From Ketobacter sp. MCCC 1A13808 (GTDB taxonomy: Bacteria; Pseudomonadota; Gammaproteobacteria; Pseudomonadales; Ketobacteraceae), in assembly GCF_009746715.1 (NCBI RefSeq), contig NZ_VRKW01000006.1, positions 186,001 to 250,000 of the forward strand: a DNA stretch of 64,000 bases. Reading direction: 5' to 3'. A model generated the notes under the pieces. It had not been told where the DNA came from and ran no database searches. It was given only the letters and a program-made list of their open reading frames with translations. Shown here piece by piece: positions 37,016-46,483 of the stretch; positions within the stretch are counted from its first letter, which is position 1, and the number at the start of each line of letters is the position of its first letter. A program made the translations under genes and the position numbers.

Positions 37016-37897
37016 ATGGTTACAGCTTTACGTTCCATCGCTTTGTTTACAGCGACCTGCCTATTATCGACGGCTGCACTGGCATTTAACGATGATCCGG
37101 AACCAACAGTACCAGCAGATCCATCACCCCCGTCCAGCGGAGACTCTGCATTCCCGGCGGTGATCGACTTTTCCGCTGACGGCCCCTATCGCACCACAAA
37201 ATCCAGCGGTGGAGACTGTACTATCTATCATCCGCGCACCTTGAGTGAAAACGGCGTCCGCCACCCTATTATTGTCTGGGGAAACGGAACCGGAGGAACA
37301 CCGGACACTTATCGGGAATTATTAAGCCACTTTGCCAGTCACGGTTTTGTTGTTGCAGCAGCCAATACTGAAGACGCTGGCTCAGGCGAAGAAATGATCG
37401 ATTGCCTGAACTACCTAACCGAGCAGAATGCGCGCAATTCCGGCACCTTTGCCGGCACCCTGGATTTAACCAAAGTGGGTGCGGCCGGCCATTCCCAAGG
37501 GGGCGGTGGCACACTCATGGCGGGGCGGGATTCACGTATAAAAGCCACAGCGCCATTTGAACCCTATGTGCTGGGCCTGGGCCATGACGCGACCTCGCAA
37601 GATCAACAACATGGCCCCATGTTCCTGATGGGTGGCAGTTCCGACACCCTGGTAAACACAGACCTGAATCAGGATGTCGTTTTCCGGGTCACTAACGTGC
37701 CTGTGTTCTACGGTATTTTGCAGGGTGCCGGCCACTTTGTTCCGGTTGGCGATGGCGGCGATTTCCGCGGACCAGCAACCGCCTGGTTCCGTTATTATCT
37801 GATGAGCGACCAGAATGCAGCTGCGTTGTTCTTAGGCGATAATTGCCAACTGTGCATCGACCGCAACTGGGAAGTTCGCAAAAAAGACCTCGATTAA
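37016..37897 (+). CDS. Secreted PETase/cutinase-like alpha/beta hydrolase
   Basis: Predicted exported esterase of 293 residues with a signal peptide (MVTALRSIALFTATCLLSTAALA) and a Pro-rich linker. The probable triad is Ser160 in GHSQGG, Asp210 in GGSSDTLV and His240 in GAGHFVP. The oxyanion region is WGNGTGGTP and a possible terminal disulfide is CQLC. Triad spacing and the LASHGFVV-like segment resemble bacterial cutinases, PET hydrolases and related dienelactone-hydrolase-fold esterases, rather than classical family I lipases. The substrate is not determinable. The next gene encodes a lipase-foldase-like protein. ATG 37016 gives the cleanest signal peptide. Confidence 0.8.
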   Translation: MVTALRSIALFTATCLLSTAALAFNDDPEPTVPADPSPPSSGDSAFPAVIDFSADGPYRTTKSSGGDCTIYHPRTLSENGVRHPIIVWGNGTGGTPDTYRELLSHFASHGFVVAAANTEDAGSGEEMIDCLNYLTEQNARNSGTFAGTLDLTKVGAAGHSQGGGGTLMAGRDSRIKATAPFEPYVLGLGHDATSQDQQHGPMFLMGGSSDTLVNTDLNQDVVFRVTNVPVFYGILQGAGHFVPVGDGGDFRGPATAWFRYYLMSDQNAAALFLGDNCQLCIDRNWEVRKKDLD

Positions 37898-37975
37898 GGA
37901 GTTTTGTACCCGGAGAGGATCGCACGTACCCGGGCACAAACCGATATTAAGATTCAGGATGGATCGCTTAACGCT

Positions 37976-38908
37976 ATGAACTCAAGTACACACCAAAAAC
38001 AATATAAACTACTTATTCTGGCTCTTACCGCATTAATGACGATGGCTTTGCTGGCCCTCACACTGTGGCCCGCATCACCCGAGCCGGGCAAGAGCGCGGA
38101 GCCACTAGCCGAAAGCCCGGACCCGGCAGCCCCGGTGGTTGCTGACTACTGGCAAGACAACGCGGAGGTTGAGACCCTGGCCGACGCTGCTGATGCGCCA
38201 GCTACAGCGTCCGCTTCATCCGAGCGAATGGACTTGCCCACCCTGGACCCCATTTCAATTCAGCAGCAATTGTTGAAAATCAAAGTGGATGAAAACGGCG
38301 ATGTTATTCTGGATCGGGACGCCAGCAACCGTCTTGCAGCCGGCTTTCAGAATGTACCCCTTCCACTTGACCCAAAACTGGTCAAAGACCTCGAGCACAC
38401 CATCACTCAATCTCTGCCCTCTCCCCTTGGCGAACAAGTAGCCGAAATTGTTGCGGATTATCATGATTATCTGGTCGCCATGGAAAACGAATCCGCCATG
38501 TTCGGGACCCCTCAAAATATTGAAGAACACCAACAACGCCTGGAGCAAAAGATAGAACTTCAGGCCGTCATCCTGGGTGAGGCAAACGCACGCAAGCTAT
38601 TCGGTCAGGAAAATACCGATCAGATGTTTATGTTAAAAGGCATGGAACTCGCCACCAACCGGGAACTGACACCCGAACAGCGTAAGGCCTCTCTGGATGA
38701 GCTTGCTGACCAGCGACAACAGATAAAACCCGCTATCAATAACTGGGACGCGCGCTACGAGCAGTTCGAACGCAACCGGGAAGCAATCCAGGCAGCCGCC
38801 CTTTCCGGCATCGATAAAGCCCAGCAAATTAAATCTCTTTATAAGCAATCCTTCGATTTGGCCGAACGTGCACGCATAGAAGAGCTGGGAACACTGAGCC
38901 TGAAGTAA
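37976..38908 (+). CDS. Lipase-specific foldase (Lif)-like membrane-anchored chaperone
   Basis: The 310-residue product has an N-terminal transmembrane anchor (about 12-33), an Ala/Pro-rich linker and an all-helical, Gln/Glu-rich domain. LFGQENTDQMFMLKGMEL followed by LTPEQRKASLDELADQ closely resembles the lipase-chaperone signature region (FG-E-x-x-x-RYAL, LSPEEK). The conserved RxxFDY motif of characterised foldases is not recognisable; the matching place reads SNRLAAGFQNVP. It lies 78 bp after the hydrolase gene and probably assists its folding in the periplasm. An upstream TTG at 37904 is less likely than ATG 37976. Confidence 0.65.
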   Translation: MNSSTHQKQYKLLILALTALMTMALLALTLWPASPEPGKSAEPLAESPDPAAPVVADYWQDNAEVETLADAADAPATASASSERMDLPTLDPISIQQQLLKIKVDENGDVILDRDASNRLAAGFQNVPLPLDPKLVKDLEHTITQSLPSPLGEQVAEIVADYHDYLVAMENESAMFGTPQNIEEHQQRLEQKIELQAVILGEANARKLFGQENTDQMFMLKGMELATNRELTPEQRKASLDELADQRQQIKPAINNWDARYEQFERNREAIQAAALSGIDKAQQIKSLYKQSFDLAERARIEELGTLSLK

Positions 38909-39319
38909 ATTTGGGTTTTTGACATAAAACAGCCCGAAAGGAGCCAAATTCGTGGCAGTTTTCTCACTCTGTGAATAGTTTACAAACTGAAGAATATTTA
39001 CACATTTCTCCGTATACCCAACTAGAAAATTACCCAGTAGTATGACAAAGTGCTTGCTTTGCCGAAGCTGGTGTTTATTGGGGCTCCCCTGGAGCAAACA
39101 TCAGATGAGAGGGATTACTGCAATCCCCCCGGCTTACATAGAATCTATAAATCAAGCGCGCACGCTTGTATACCGGCCCGATAAAAATCGTCGTGTGGGT
39201 CGTGTAGTACTGCAACCGGATTTGCATCAGATTGCAGCTAGGCAGAGGACTAAACGCCTGATCGCTGCTTTGTGCCAGGCAAGCCTTTGAACAATTAATT
39301 ACCTCCAGAGCAACTTGGT
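38909..39319. other. Intergenic region before the first modular SGNH protein
   Basis: No gene is supported; an 82-codon frame at 39042-39290 has no ribosome-binding site and no protein-like composition. AATTTGG at 38908-38914 and CCAAATT at 38944-38950 form an inverted repeat directly after the foldase stop, a weak terminator candidate without a T-run. A promoter for the 39320 gene probably lies here but I cannot place it. Confidence 0.4.
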
Positions 39320-42300
39320 ATGAAACATATCGATCTGACCGTGCAGAGCCGCATGCTGAACACTGCGGGCCAAAAACGACGCCTTGCCTTTCGGCATTGC
39401 CTGACCCGCATGGGCGCATTGTTACTTTGGCTGTGCCTGTCAACAAGCACCCAGGCCCTCACTTTTGAACAGCCGGTTAGCGGGGATGGCACCATTGCCA
39501 TAGATGCCGAGAATTTCAGCGAAGTCATTGCTTCCCACGACAACGCGCTGTGGATGGTCAGCAGCACTGCCGAGGCCATTACAGGTAGTACCGCTCAGGC
39601 ACCACTGAGCGCGCAATCACACGCCGATTTCGCCAACAACAATGCCCGCATTGATTACAATATCAACTTCACACAAACCGGCACCTATCATTTATGGATG
39701 CGCGGCTACGCCGCCAATGGCACTTCCGACACTCTGTACGTTGGCTTGAACGGAGCGCCGCTTTCAAGCGCCTTTTTCCGTTTCCTGCCCTATAAAACCT
39801 GGATATGGACCGATCTGAAACAGGGCGGCAGCTATTTCAGTATCGACATTAATAACCCGGGAGTGCACACGCTTAACCTATGGATGCGCGAAACAGGCAC
39901 CATGGTAGACCGCATCGTGCTCAGCAAAAATTCAAACTCAACCCCTGCCGGCGACGGCCCCGCCGAAACACCGCACGACGGCGCTGGCAACCCGGACCCT
40001 GAGCCGGACACCGTTGCCACTCCCCAGATCGTCCCCAATGGTGGTCTCTTCCAGGGTAGCGTTGAGGTCAGTTTGGCCTCCAGCACGTCGGGTGCTGCCA
40101 TTTATTACACCCTGGATGGCTCTCAGCCGGATGCCGGGGCTATCGCCTATAACGCCCCGTTCACCCTGATCGATAGCACCCAGGTCCGCGCTATTGCGAT
40201 ACGGGATGGCTACCTCAACAGCGAACAGGTTAGCGTCCAATTCGCCGCGACCGTGAATCAAGCGCCGACCCTGGAATCAATCAGCAATCAAACCGTGCAG
40301 GCGGGTAATACAGTCCGCTTCTCAGCCCAGGCCAGCGATGCCGATTCCGGTACTCCGCACCTAGCGGCAAGCGATTTGCCCGCAGGCGCTAGTTTTACTG
40401 ATCAAGGCAATGGAACCGGGTTCTTTGAGTGGACGCCATCGTCCAGCGACACCGGCCAACACCTGATCACCATTACGGCAACAGACGCGGCTGACGCCGC
40501 CCTTGTCGGTCAAACACAGACAACGATCACAGTCGAAACGCCGGACACGGGCACTGGCAATACCGAAGGCGCGGTATTCAACGAATCCGGCGGGCTTGTG
40601 GTTATGGAAGGCGAGCACTTTACCAACGTGGCAACGTCGCATGACAACGTTTTCTGGAACCCGATAAATACCACAGAGGCGATCGCCAACAGCGCTGTGC
40701 AGGCCCCGCTGAGTGCGCAATCCACTTCGGATTTTGCCAACAATCACGCCCGTGCCGATTACGACATCAGTTTTACTCAAACCGGCACCTATCATTTGTG
40801 GATGCGTGGTTACGCTGCTAACGGTGCTTCTGACACCCTCTATGTCGGCTTAAACGGGGCGCCGCTCTCCACCGCCTTTTTCCGTTTTCTGCCCTATAAA
40901 ACCTGGATATGGACTGATCTGAAACAAGGCGGAAGCTATTTCAGTATCGATATAGAAAATCCAGGGGTGCACACGCTTAATCTATGGATGCGCGAGACCG
41001 GCACCATCGTTGACCGCATTGTACTCAGTAAAGATTCCGCACTGACGCCATCCGGAGACGGTCCCGCCGAATCCAGTCGGAACGGCGGGACGGATCCCGC
41101 CCCCGATGTTGTAGCTACCCCGACAATCAATCCGGATGGCGGCAGTTTTCAGGGAAGTATCGACGTCAGCATCGCATCCAGCACCCCGGGCGCCACTATT
41201 TATTACACCTTGAATGGCAGCCGGCCGGGAACGGGCTCCACCGCGTACAACGCCCCCTTTACTCTCACCGAAAGTGCTCAGGTCCGCGCCATCGCTGTAA
41301 TGAGTAATTACCAGGACAGCGAAGTGATCAGTGCGCAATTCACCGCGACCATTAATCAAGCTCCGACTCTGGCGCCCATCAACGACCTATCCGTGGTAGC
41401 TGGCAACACGATCAACTTTACCGCTCAGGCCAGTGATGTTGACTCTGCTACGCCCACCCTTTCAGCCAACAACCTACCGGCCGGGGCTACCTTCACCGAC
41501 CTTGGCAACGGGAACGCGCAGTTTGAATGGACGCCCACCGCCAGTGATGTCGGATCGCACCAGATTACCATTATTGCAACCGATGCCACCGATTCCGCAC
41601 TAACCAGCCAGATACAGACCCACATTCTAGTTGAAGCGCCCGATCCGGGCACCGGCGGTAGCGCAGGCATGACCTTCAATGAATCAGGTGGTCTAGTGGT
41701 AATCGAAGGTGAACATTTCAGCAGCGTGAACGCGTCTCATGACAATGTTAATTGGAATGCCATTAATAATAATGCAGCGGTTGAAAACAGTGCCGTCCAG
41801 GCTCCACTGACAGCACAATCGACTTCTGACTTCAGCAGCGATCACGCCAGAGTCGATTACAATATTAACTTTACCCAAACCGGTACCTACCACTTATGGA
41901 TGCGCGGTTACGCTCCGGACGGCGCATCCGATACGCTCTATGTGGGTCTCAACGGTACACCACTGTCGACTGCCTTTTTCCGTTTCCTACCCTACAAAAC
42001 CTGGATCTGGACGGATCTGAAGCAAGGCGGAAGCTTTTTCAGTATCGATATCAACAGCCCCGGCGTGCACACCCTCAACTTGTGGATGCGCGAAACCGGG
42101 ACCATTGTTGATCGCATTGTTCTTAGCAAAGACTCCGCAGTAACCCCCTCCGGCGACGGCCCTGCCGAATCGACTCAAAGCGGAAGCACAGATCCCGACC
42201 CGGATCCGCAGCCGGAAACGATCCCAGGCGTAACCCACTACTGGCAATTCAATGACACCAGCAGCACCGTATTTTCAAATCGTGCGGGTGGTTCGGCGCA

Positions 42301-43738
42301 TTGCTCGGATTGCCCTTCCGGCGAGTCTGGACCTTTTGAACAAGCGCTTAGCTTCAACGGCTCCGGTGACATCCTCACAGCCGATTACGATAGCCGGCTG
42401 GCCTGGCAAGCAAACAGCAGCATCACGCTCGAGGCCTGGATCAAGCACTCATCCAGCTGCTTAACGGCAGAAACCGTAATCGGACGCAATGATAACCTCA
42501 GCGGCATGAGCTGGTGGTTGGGTTGTGACGATGGCAAAGCCGCTTTTTTCATGTCGGATTCGTCCGGCAACAATAGCGGACTATTAAGCGGCACCAGCAC
42601 CATCGATGACAACCAATGGCATCATATCGCCGTTGTTAAAGATGGCTTTGACCAGGAAAACCGGCTCTACGTTGACGGCCAACTGGAAGCCATACAAAGT
42701 GCCTCGTATGCCACCACGTTCATGGGCAACAGCACGCCGCTCACCGTGGGTGGCCTGCTGAACGCACAATCCAACGCTTATTTTTCCGGTCAAATAGACG
42801 AAGTTGCCATCCACAACCGTGCTTTGCCACCGAAAACCCTGAGCCAGCATCATGCCGATGGCGATATCGGTTTACAGCGGGGGCTGATCGGCTGCGATGG
42901 CGGCATCGATGTGATGCCCCTGGGCGACTCCAACACCCGGGGCAATGGTTCAATTCCCCGCTATAGCTACCGGCCCTACTTATATAACAGCCTGGATGTA
43001 GCAGGCTATGATCTGGATTTCATTGGCAGCTTGAGCGAGAGCTATCCCGTCGGTTTTCAATACGATCACGACCATGAAGGGCACAGTGGCTTCACACCAA
43101 AACAGATTGCCAATAATGTAATCAACTGGTTATCGCTTGCTACACCGGACGTCGTTTTGTTGCACATTGGTACAAATGAGCACAATGTCCCAGATGTCGA
43201 AACGATTTTGGATTACATTGACCTGGTTGACGAGGACATCATCGTTGTACTGGCCAAAATTATTAACGAATCGGTTTACAATCCGGCCACCAGCGAGTTC
43301 AACAATCAACTTGAAGCCATGGCGCTGGCCAGAACCCACGATAAGATTTTAATAGTGGATCAAGAGCCCGCGCTGAATTATGTCGATGATATGGACGATA
43401 ACCTGCACGCGAACAATGCCGGGTACGCAAAAATGGCGGACGTTTGGTACCAACCGCTGAGTGAATTTCTTCCAGTCTGCAAGCCCACGATCCCGCAGGT
43501 ATCATCAGCCAGTACCCATACCGTCGATATAGGCGAAACGCTGACTCTGGCGATGGATCACGTAGGGTATCCGCAGCCGACTTTCAGCCTGCAAACACGT
43601 CCGTCAGGCATGAAAATCAATCCGGATACAGGGGTGATCAGCTGGACACCCGCCGCTAGCGGAAGTTATGCGGTGGTAGTGAAAGCAGAGAACGGTGAAG
43701 GTCAGGGTTCGGTAGGTTTTTCAATCGTTGTAGAGTAA
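39320..43738 (+). CDS. Large secreted multimodular SGNH-hydrolase with carbohydrate-binding modules
   Basis: The 1472-residue exported protein has a signal peptide near 18-48 (LLLWLCLSTSTQA). Modules in order: CBM-like beta-sandwich (45-215), CHB_HEX_C-like (232-311), Ig-like (312-408), CBM-like (417-584), CHB_HEX_C-like (596-676), Ig-like (677-772), CBM-like (782-949), LamG-like (969-1189), SGNH hydrolase (1192-1388) and a final Ig-like domain. Each CBM-like unit ends with LWMRETGT, VDRIVLSK and SGDGPAES-type segments. SGNH residues are Ser1204 in GDSN, Asn1286 in GTNE and Asp1360/His1363 in DNLH. An esterase acting on a polymer bound by the other modules is the likely role; substrate unknown. 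Confidence 0.8.
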   Translation: MKHIDLTVQSRMLNTAGQKRRLAFRHCLTRMGALLLWLCLSTSTQALTFEQPVSGDGTIAIDAENFSEVIASHDNALWMVSSTAEAITGSTAQAPLSAQSHADFANNNARIDYNINFTQTGTYHLWMRGYAANGTSDTLYVGLNGAPLSSAFFRFLPYKTWIWTDLKQGGSYFSIDINNPGVHTLNLWMRETGTMVDRIVLSKNSNSTPAGDGPAETPHDGAGNPDPEPDTVATPQIVPNGGLFQGSVEVSLASSTSGAAIYYTLDGSQPDAGAIAYNAPFTLIDSTQVRAIAIRDGYLNSEQVSVQFAATVNQAPTLESISNQTVQAGNTVRFSAQASDADSGTPHLAASDLPAGASFTDQGNGTGFFEWTPSSSDTGQHLITITATDAADAALVGQTQTTITVETPDTGTGNTEGAVFNESGGLVVMEGEHFTNVATSHDNVFWNPINTTEAIANSAVQAPLSAQSTSDFANNHARADYDISFTQTGTYHLWMRGYAANGASDTLYVGLNGAPLSTAFFRFLPYKTWIWTDLKQGGSYFSIDIENPGVHTLNLWMRETGTIVDRIVLSKDSALTPSGDGPAESSRNGGTDPAPDVVATPTINPDGGSFQGSIDVSIASSTPGATIYYTLNGSRPGTGSTAYNAPFTLTESAQVRAIAVMSNYQDSEVISAQFTATINQAPTLAPINDLSVVAGNTINFTAQASDVDSATPTLSANNLPAGATFTDLGNGNAQFEWTPTASDVGSHQITIIATDATDSALTSQIQTHILVEAPDPGTGGSAGMTFNESGGLVVIEGEHFSSVNASHDNVNWNAINNNAAVENSAVQAPLTAQSTSDFSSDHARVDYNINFTQTGTYHLWMRGYAPDGASDTLYVGLNGTPLSTAFFRFLPYKTWIWTDLKQGGSFFSIDINSPGVHTLNLWMRETGTIVDRIVLSKDSAVTPSGDGPAESTQSGSTDPDPDPQPETIPGVTHYWQFNDTSSTVFSNRAGGSAHCSDCPSGESGPFEQALSFNGSGDILTADYDSRLAWQANSSITLEAWIKHSSSCLTAETVIGRNDNLSGMSWWLGCDDGKAAFFMSDSSGNNSGLLSGTSTIDDNQWHHIAVVKDGFDQENRLYVDGQLEAIQSASYATTFMGNSTPLTVGGLLNAQSNAYFSGQIDEVAIHNRALPPKTLSQHHADGDIGLQRGLIGCDGGIDVMPLGDSNTRGNGSIPRYSYRPYLYNSLDVAGYDLDFIGSLSESYPVGFQYDHDHEGHSGFTPKQIANNVINWLSLATPDVVLLHIGTNEHNVPDVETILDYIDLVDEDIIVVLAKIINESVYNPATSEFNNQLEAMALARTHDKILIVDQEPALNYVDDMDDNLHANNAGYAKMADVWYQPLSEFLPVCKPTIPQVSSASTHTVDIGETLTLAMDHVGYPQPTFSLQTRPSGMKINPDTGVISWTPAASGSYAVVVKAENGEGQGSVGFSIVVE
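39500..42165 (+). repeat. Three direct repeats of about 1.1 kb inside the 1472-residue gene
   Basis: The CBM-like unit recurs at about 39500, 40600 and 41690. For example TTCCGTTT and the following bases encoding FFRFLPYKTWIWTDLKQGG appear near 39775, 40878 and 41976, a period of about 1100 bases. The CHB_HEX_C-like and Ig-like modules repeat with the first two units. Confidence 0.85.
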
Positions 43739-43746
43739 AATTGCAC

Positions 43747-43770
43747 GCCCTGAAAAAGGGGCTTTTTTTT
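43747..43770 (+). terminator. Probable rho-independent terminator after the 1472-residue gene
   Basis: GCCC (43747-43750) pairs with GGGC (43759-43762) and is followed by eight T. The stem is short but the T-run and position, nine bases after the stop, are right. Confidence 0.65.
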
Positions 43771-43846
43771 GATGGCACGCGGCGTTAGTCAACCGCTGTG
43801 ACGCTACAGTAGTGATTTTTTTGAAAAGGTCAGGTCCGGAAACATT

Positions 43847-46483
43847 ATGTATTATTTGCAAAATGGAACAGCATTTAAAGCGGTATTATCTGCAAAATTA
43901 AAATTCATCATTTTAATATTAGCCGGTACTCTGGCACTGGTTGGCTGTAAGGACAGTGTCGAGCCCAGCGGAACGACCAATCCGCCCCCTAAAGACACCG
44001 GCAACGAAACTGTGGCAACCCCGGTTATTAATCCAGGCAGTGGCAGTTTCGAAGGTAGTGTTGAAGTCACGATCACCTCGACTAACACCATCGCAACTAT
44101 CTATTACACCCTGGATGGCACCACCCCTTCCACAGGGTCTAGTGTTTATCGCAATCCGATCACCTTGACCGAGAGCGCTACAATCAAAGCTATGGGGGTT
44201 ATGACCGGAGCGAACAACAGCAATGTGGCGACGGCGAGTATCACGGTGACACCGGTCGACCCTGAACCCACTCCGGACAACAACCCACCAACTCTTTCGG
44301 CCATTCCTAATCAATCAGTGCAAGCTGGCGCCACCATCGCTTTTACGGCCCAGAGCGCAGACCTGGATGGAACCATCCCCGCACTAACCATTAGCGGCGC
44401 TCCTACTGCTGCAGTATTTACTGATCTGGGCAATGGCAGTGCAAGCTTCGAGTGGGTGACCACAACCAGTGACGTTGGTGACTACACGGTTACCGTCACA
44501 GCAACCGATGCGACCGACCCGACTCTCAAAGCGACAACAACCGCAACACTCAACGTAACTTCGGATCCGGTGACCACCGTCAGCCCGCCCACAATCAACC
44601 CTGATGGTGGCGAGTTTACTGATACCGTTGATGTGGCCTTAACATCCTCAACTTCCGGAGCAGCCATTCGCTACACGTTGAATGGAGATGCGCCCAGCGC
44701 CACCTCGACGCTATACACTGGGCCGATACCGCTTACTGAAACAACTACAATCAAAGCCGTTGCGATTGTCGGTGCGCTCAGCAGTACCGTAACGGAAGCA
44801 ACCTTTACCGCTACGCCGCCAACCGACAACGCCCAACCACAAATAAACGCCATCGACGGCCAAAGCGTTGAGGTAGGCACACTGCTCACATTTGATGTAG
44901 TCGCAACCGATGCGGACGGAACACCGCCATCGCTGACCGCGGATACCCGCCCCCAGGGCTCGGACTTTGTTGATCAGGGTAATGGAGAAGCCACTTTTAG
45001 CTGGACCCCCAGCGCATCCCAGATCGGTTCGCACACCGTCGAAATAGTTGCAGCAGATGCGGTCGACCCTGCTTTAACCGGCAGTATTAGCGTCACCATT
45101 ACCGTTACAGCCGCGAATACCACGCCCCCCCCGGGCGGCGAAATTGACGGCGTAAGCCATTACTTTCAATTTAACGAAGGCGACGCGACCAGTTTTGCTG
45201 ATTACATCGGCGGTAGCGCAACCTGTACCGATTGCCCGGATGGCGTGGTAGAGGGCTCCTTTGGTTTTGCAGAGCAGTTTAACGGCACATCGCACTTGCT
45301 CACCCAAACCTACGACGATCGACTTGCCTGGCCCGCTAATGCCAACGTTTCCGTCGAAGCCTGGATAAAAATAGATTTGAGCTGCGCCACTCCGGAAACT
45401 GTAGTTGGCCGTATCGATGAAAGCGGCCAAACCCAATGGTCTCTGGGCTGCAGCAATGGCAAAGCCGCCTTCGATATGACCGATAGTGCAGGTAACACAG
45501 CCTCATTAAACGGAATTAAGAATATTGCCGACTCTCAATGGCACCATATCGCGGCGGTAAAAAGCGGCGACACGGTTACGCTGTATGTGGACAACGTGGA
45601 AGAAGCCACCCAAACGGTCGCGTTCAGCGGTGATTTTATTGGAAACAACGCGCCGTTAACCATCGGTGGTTTAACCAATGGGGCTAACTTTACCGGCACT
45701 CTCGACGAAGTCGCAGTGCACAAGGTGGCATTAACCCTGGCACAGGTAAAACAACATTTTGGTGACGGCAATATCGGCTTGCGCCGGGGCTTGCTTGGCT
45801 GTGAAAGCAACGTCAAAATCATGCCCATGGGTGACTCCATCACTCGGGGTACAGGCACCAGTCAGCGCCACTCCTACCGCCCATACTTATTCAAAGACTT
45901 GACAGATTCCAACTACGACGTCAACTTTCTTGGCTTTTTTGACGACGGCCTAACTGTTCCCGGAATCACCTATGAACATCGGGTTTCTGCGGTAAGTACG
46001 AAGTCTGCAGCCTTCGTCAACAGCAATGTTCCAAAATGGATTGATTCAACTCAAGAAAACCCAGAACGTAACACAGCACCAACGCCGGATATTATACTTC
46101 TGCATATTGGCACTAACGATACCGATATTGATGGAAACCCAATCTCTGTTGAAGAAAACGTGAGCAATGTACAAGCTTTGCTTAACAGCATCGACGGTTT
46201 TGAAGAGTTTATAGATCAGGAGATCGTGGTCGTGCTGGCCAAAATCGTTAAAGACATTACTGACAGCGCCAGCGAAGCGAAAACCAGCAATTTTAATAAT
46301 CAATTGGAAGCTATGGCATTAAGCAGAACTGACGACCGCCTGATTCTGGTCGATCACGAAGACGCTTTGGATTACACCACCGACATGGACGACTCGCAGC
46401 ACCCTAACAATGCCGGATCTCAAAAAATGGCAAATGTCTGGCGCGCCAAACTGAGTGAGTTCCTACCCGTCTGCACACCCTAG
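43847..46483 (+). CDS. SGNH-hydrolase lipoprotein with LamG and Ig-like modules
   Basis: The 878-residue product has a lipoprotein signal with lipobox LVGC (Cys34). Modules: CHB_HEX_C-like (55-135), Ig-like (147-238), CHB_HEX_C-like (247-323), Ig-like (328-422), LamG-like (433-650), SGNH hydrolase (655-878). Catalytic residues are Ser664 in MPMGDSITRG, Asn757 in GTND, and Asp849/His852 in DSQH. Five LamG-region cysteines match the 1472-residue protein, including CTDCP and a Cys just before the SGNH domain (RGLLGC). It lacks the CBM-like units. Lys at +2 after the lipidated Cys gives no inner-membrane retention signal, so outer-membrane anchoring is likely. Confidence 0.82.
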   Translation: MYYLQNGTAFKAVLSAKLKFIILILAGTLALVGCKDSVEPSGTTNPPPKDTGNETVATPVINPGSGSFEGSVEVTITSTNTIATIYYTLDGTTPSTGSSVYRNPITLTESATIKAMGVMTGANNSNVATASITVTPVDPEPTPDNNPPTLSAIPNQSVQAGATIAFTAQSADLDGTIPALTISGAPTAAVFTDLGNGSASFEWVTTTSDVGDYTVTVTATDATDPTLKATTTATLNVTSDPVTTVSPPTINPDGGEFTDTVDVALTSSTSGAAIRYTLNGDAPSATSTLYTGPIPLTETTTIKAVAIVGALSSTVTEATFTATPPTDNAQPQINAIDGQSVEVGTLLTFDVVATDADGTPPSLTADTRPQGSDFVDQGNGEATFSWTPSASQIGSHTVEIVAADAVDPALTGSISVTITVTAANTTPPPGGEIDGVSHYFQFNEGDATSFADYIGGSATCTDCPDGVVEGSFGFAEQFNGTSHLLTQTYDDRLAWPANANVSVEAWIKIDLSCATPETVVGRIDESGQTQWSLGCSNGKAAFDMTDSAGNTASLNGIKNIADSQWHHIAAVKSGDTVTLYVDNVEEATQTVAFSGDFIGNNAPLTIGGLTNGANFTGTLDEVAVHKVALTLAQVKQHFGDGNIGLRRGLLGCESNVKIMPMGDSITRGTGTSQRHSYRPYLFKDLTDSNYDVNFLGFFDDGLTVPGITYEHRVSAVSTKSAAFVNSNVPKWIDSTQENPERNTAPTPDIILLHIGTNDTDIDGNPISVEENVSNVQALLNSIDGFEEFIDQEIVVVLAKIVKDITDSASEAKTSNFNNQLEAMALSRTDDRLILVDHEDALDYTTDMDDSQHPNNAGSQKMANVWRAKLSEFLPVCTP

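Noticed and set aside
39042-39290. 82-codon frame upstream of the 1472-residue gene
   Set aside because: No ribosome-binding site, mixed composition and no recognisable motif; it lies in an otherwise non-coding gap.
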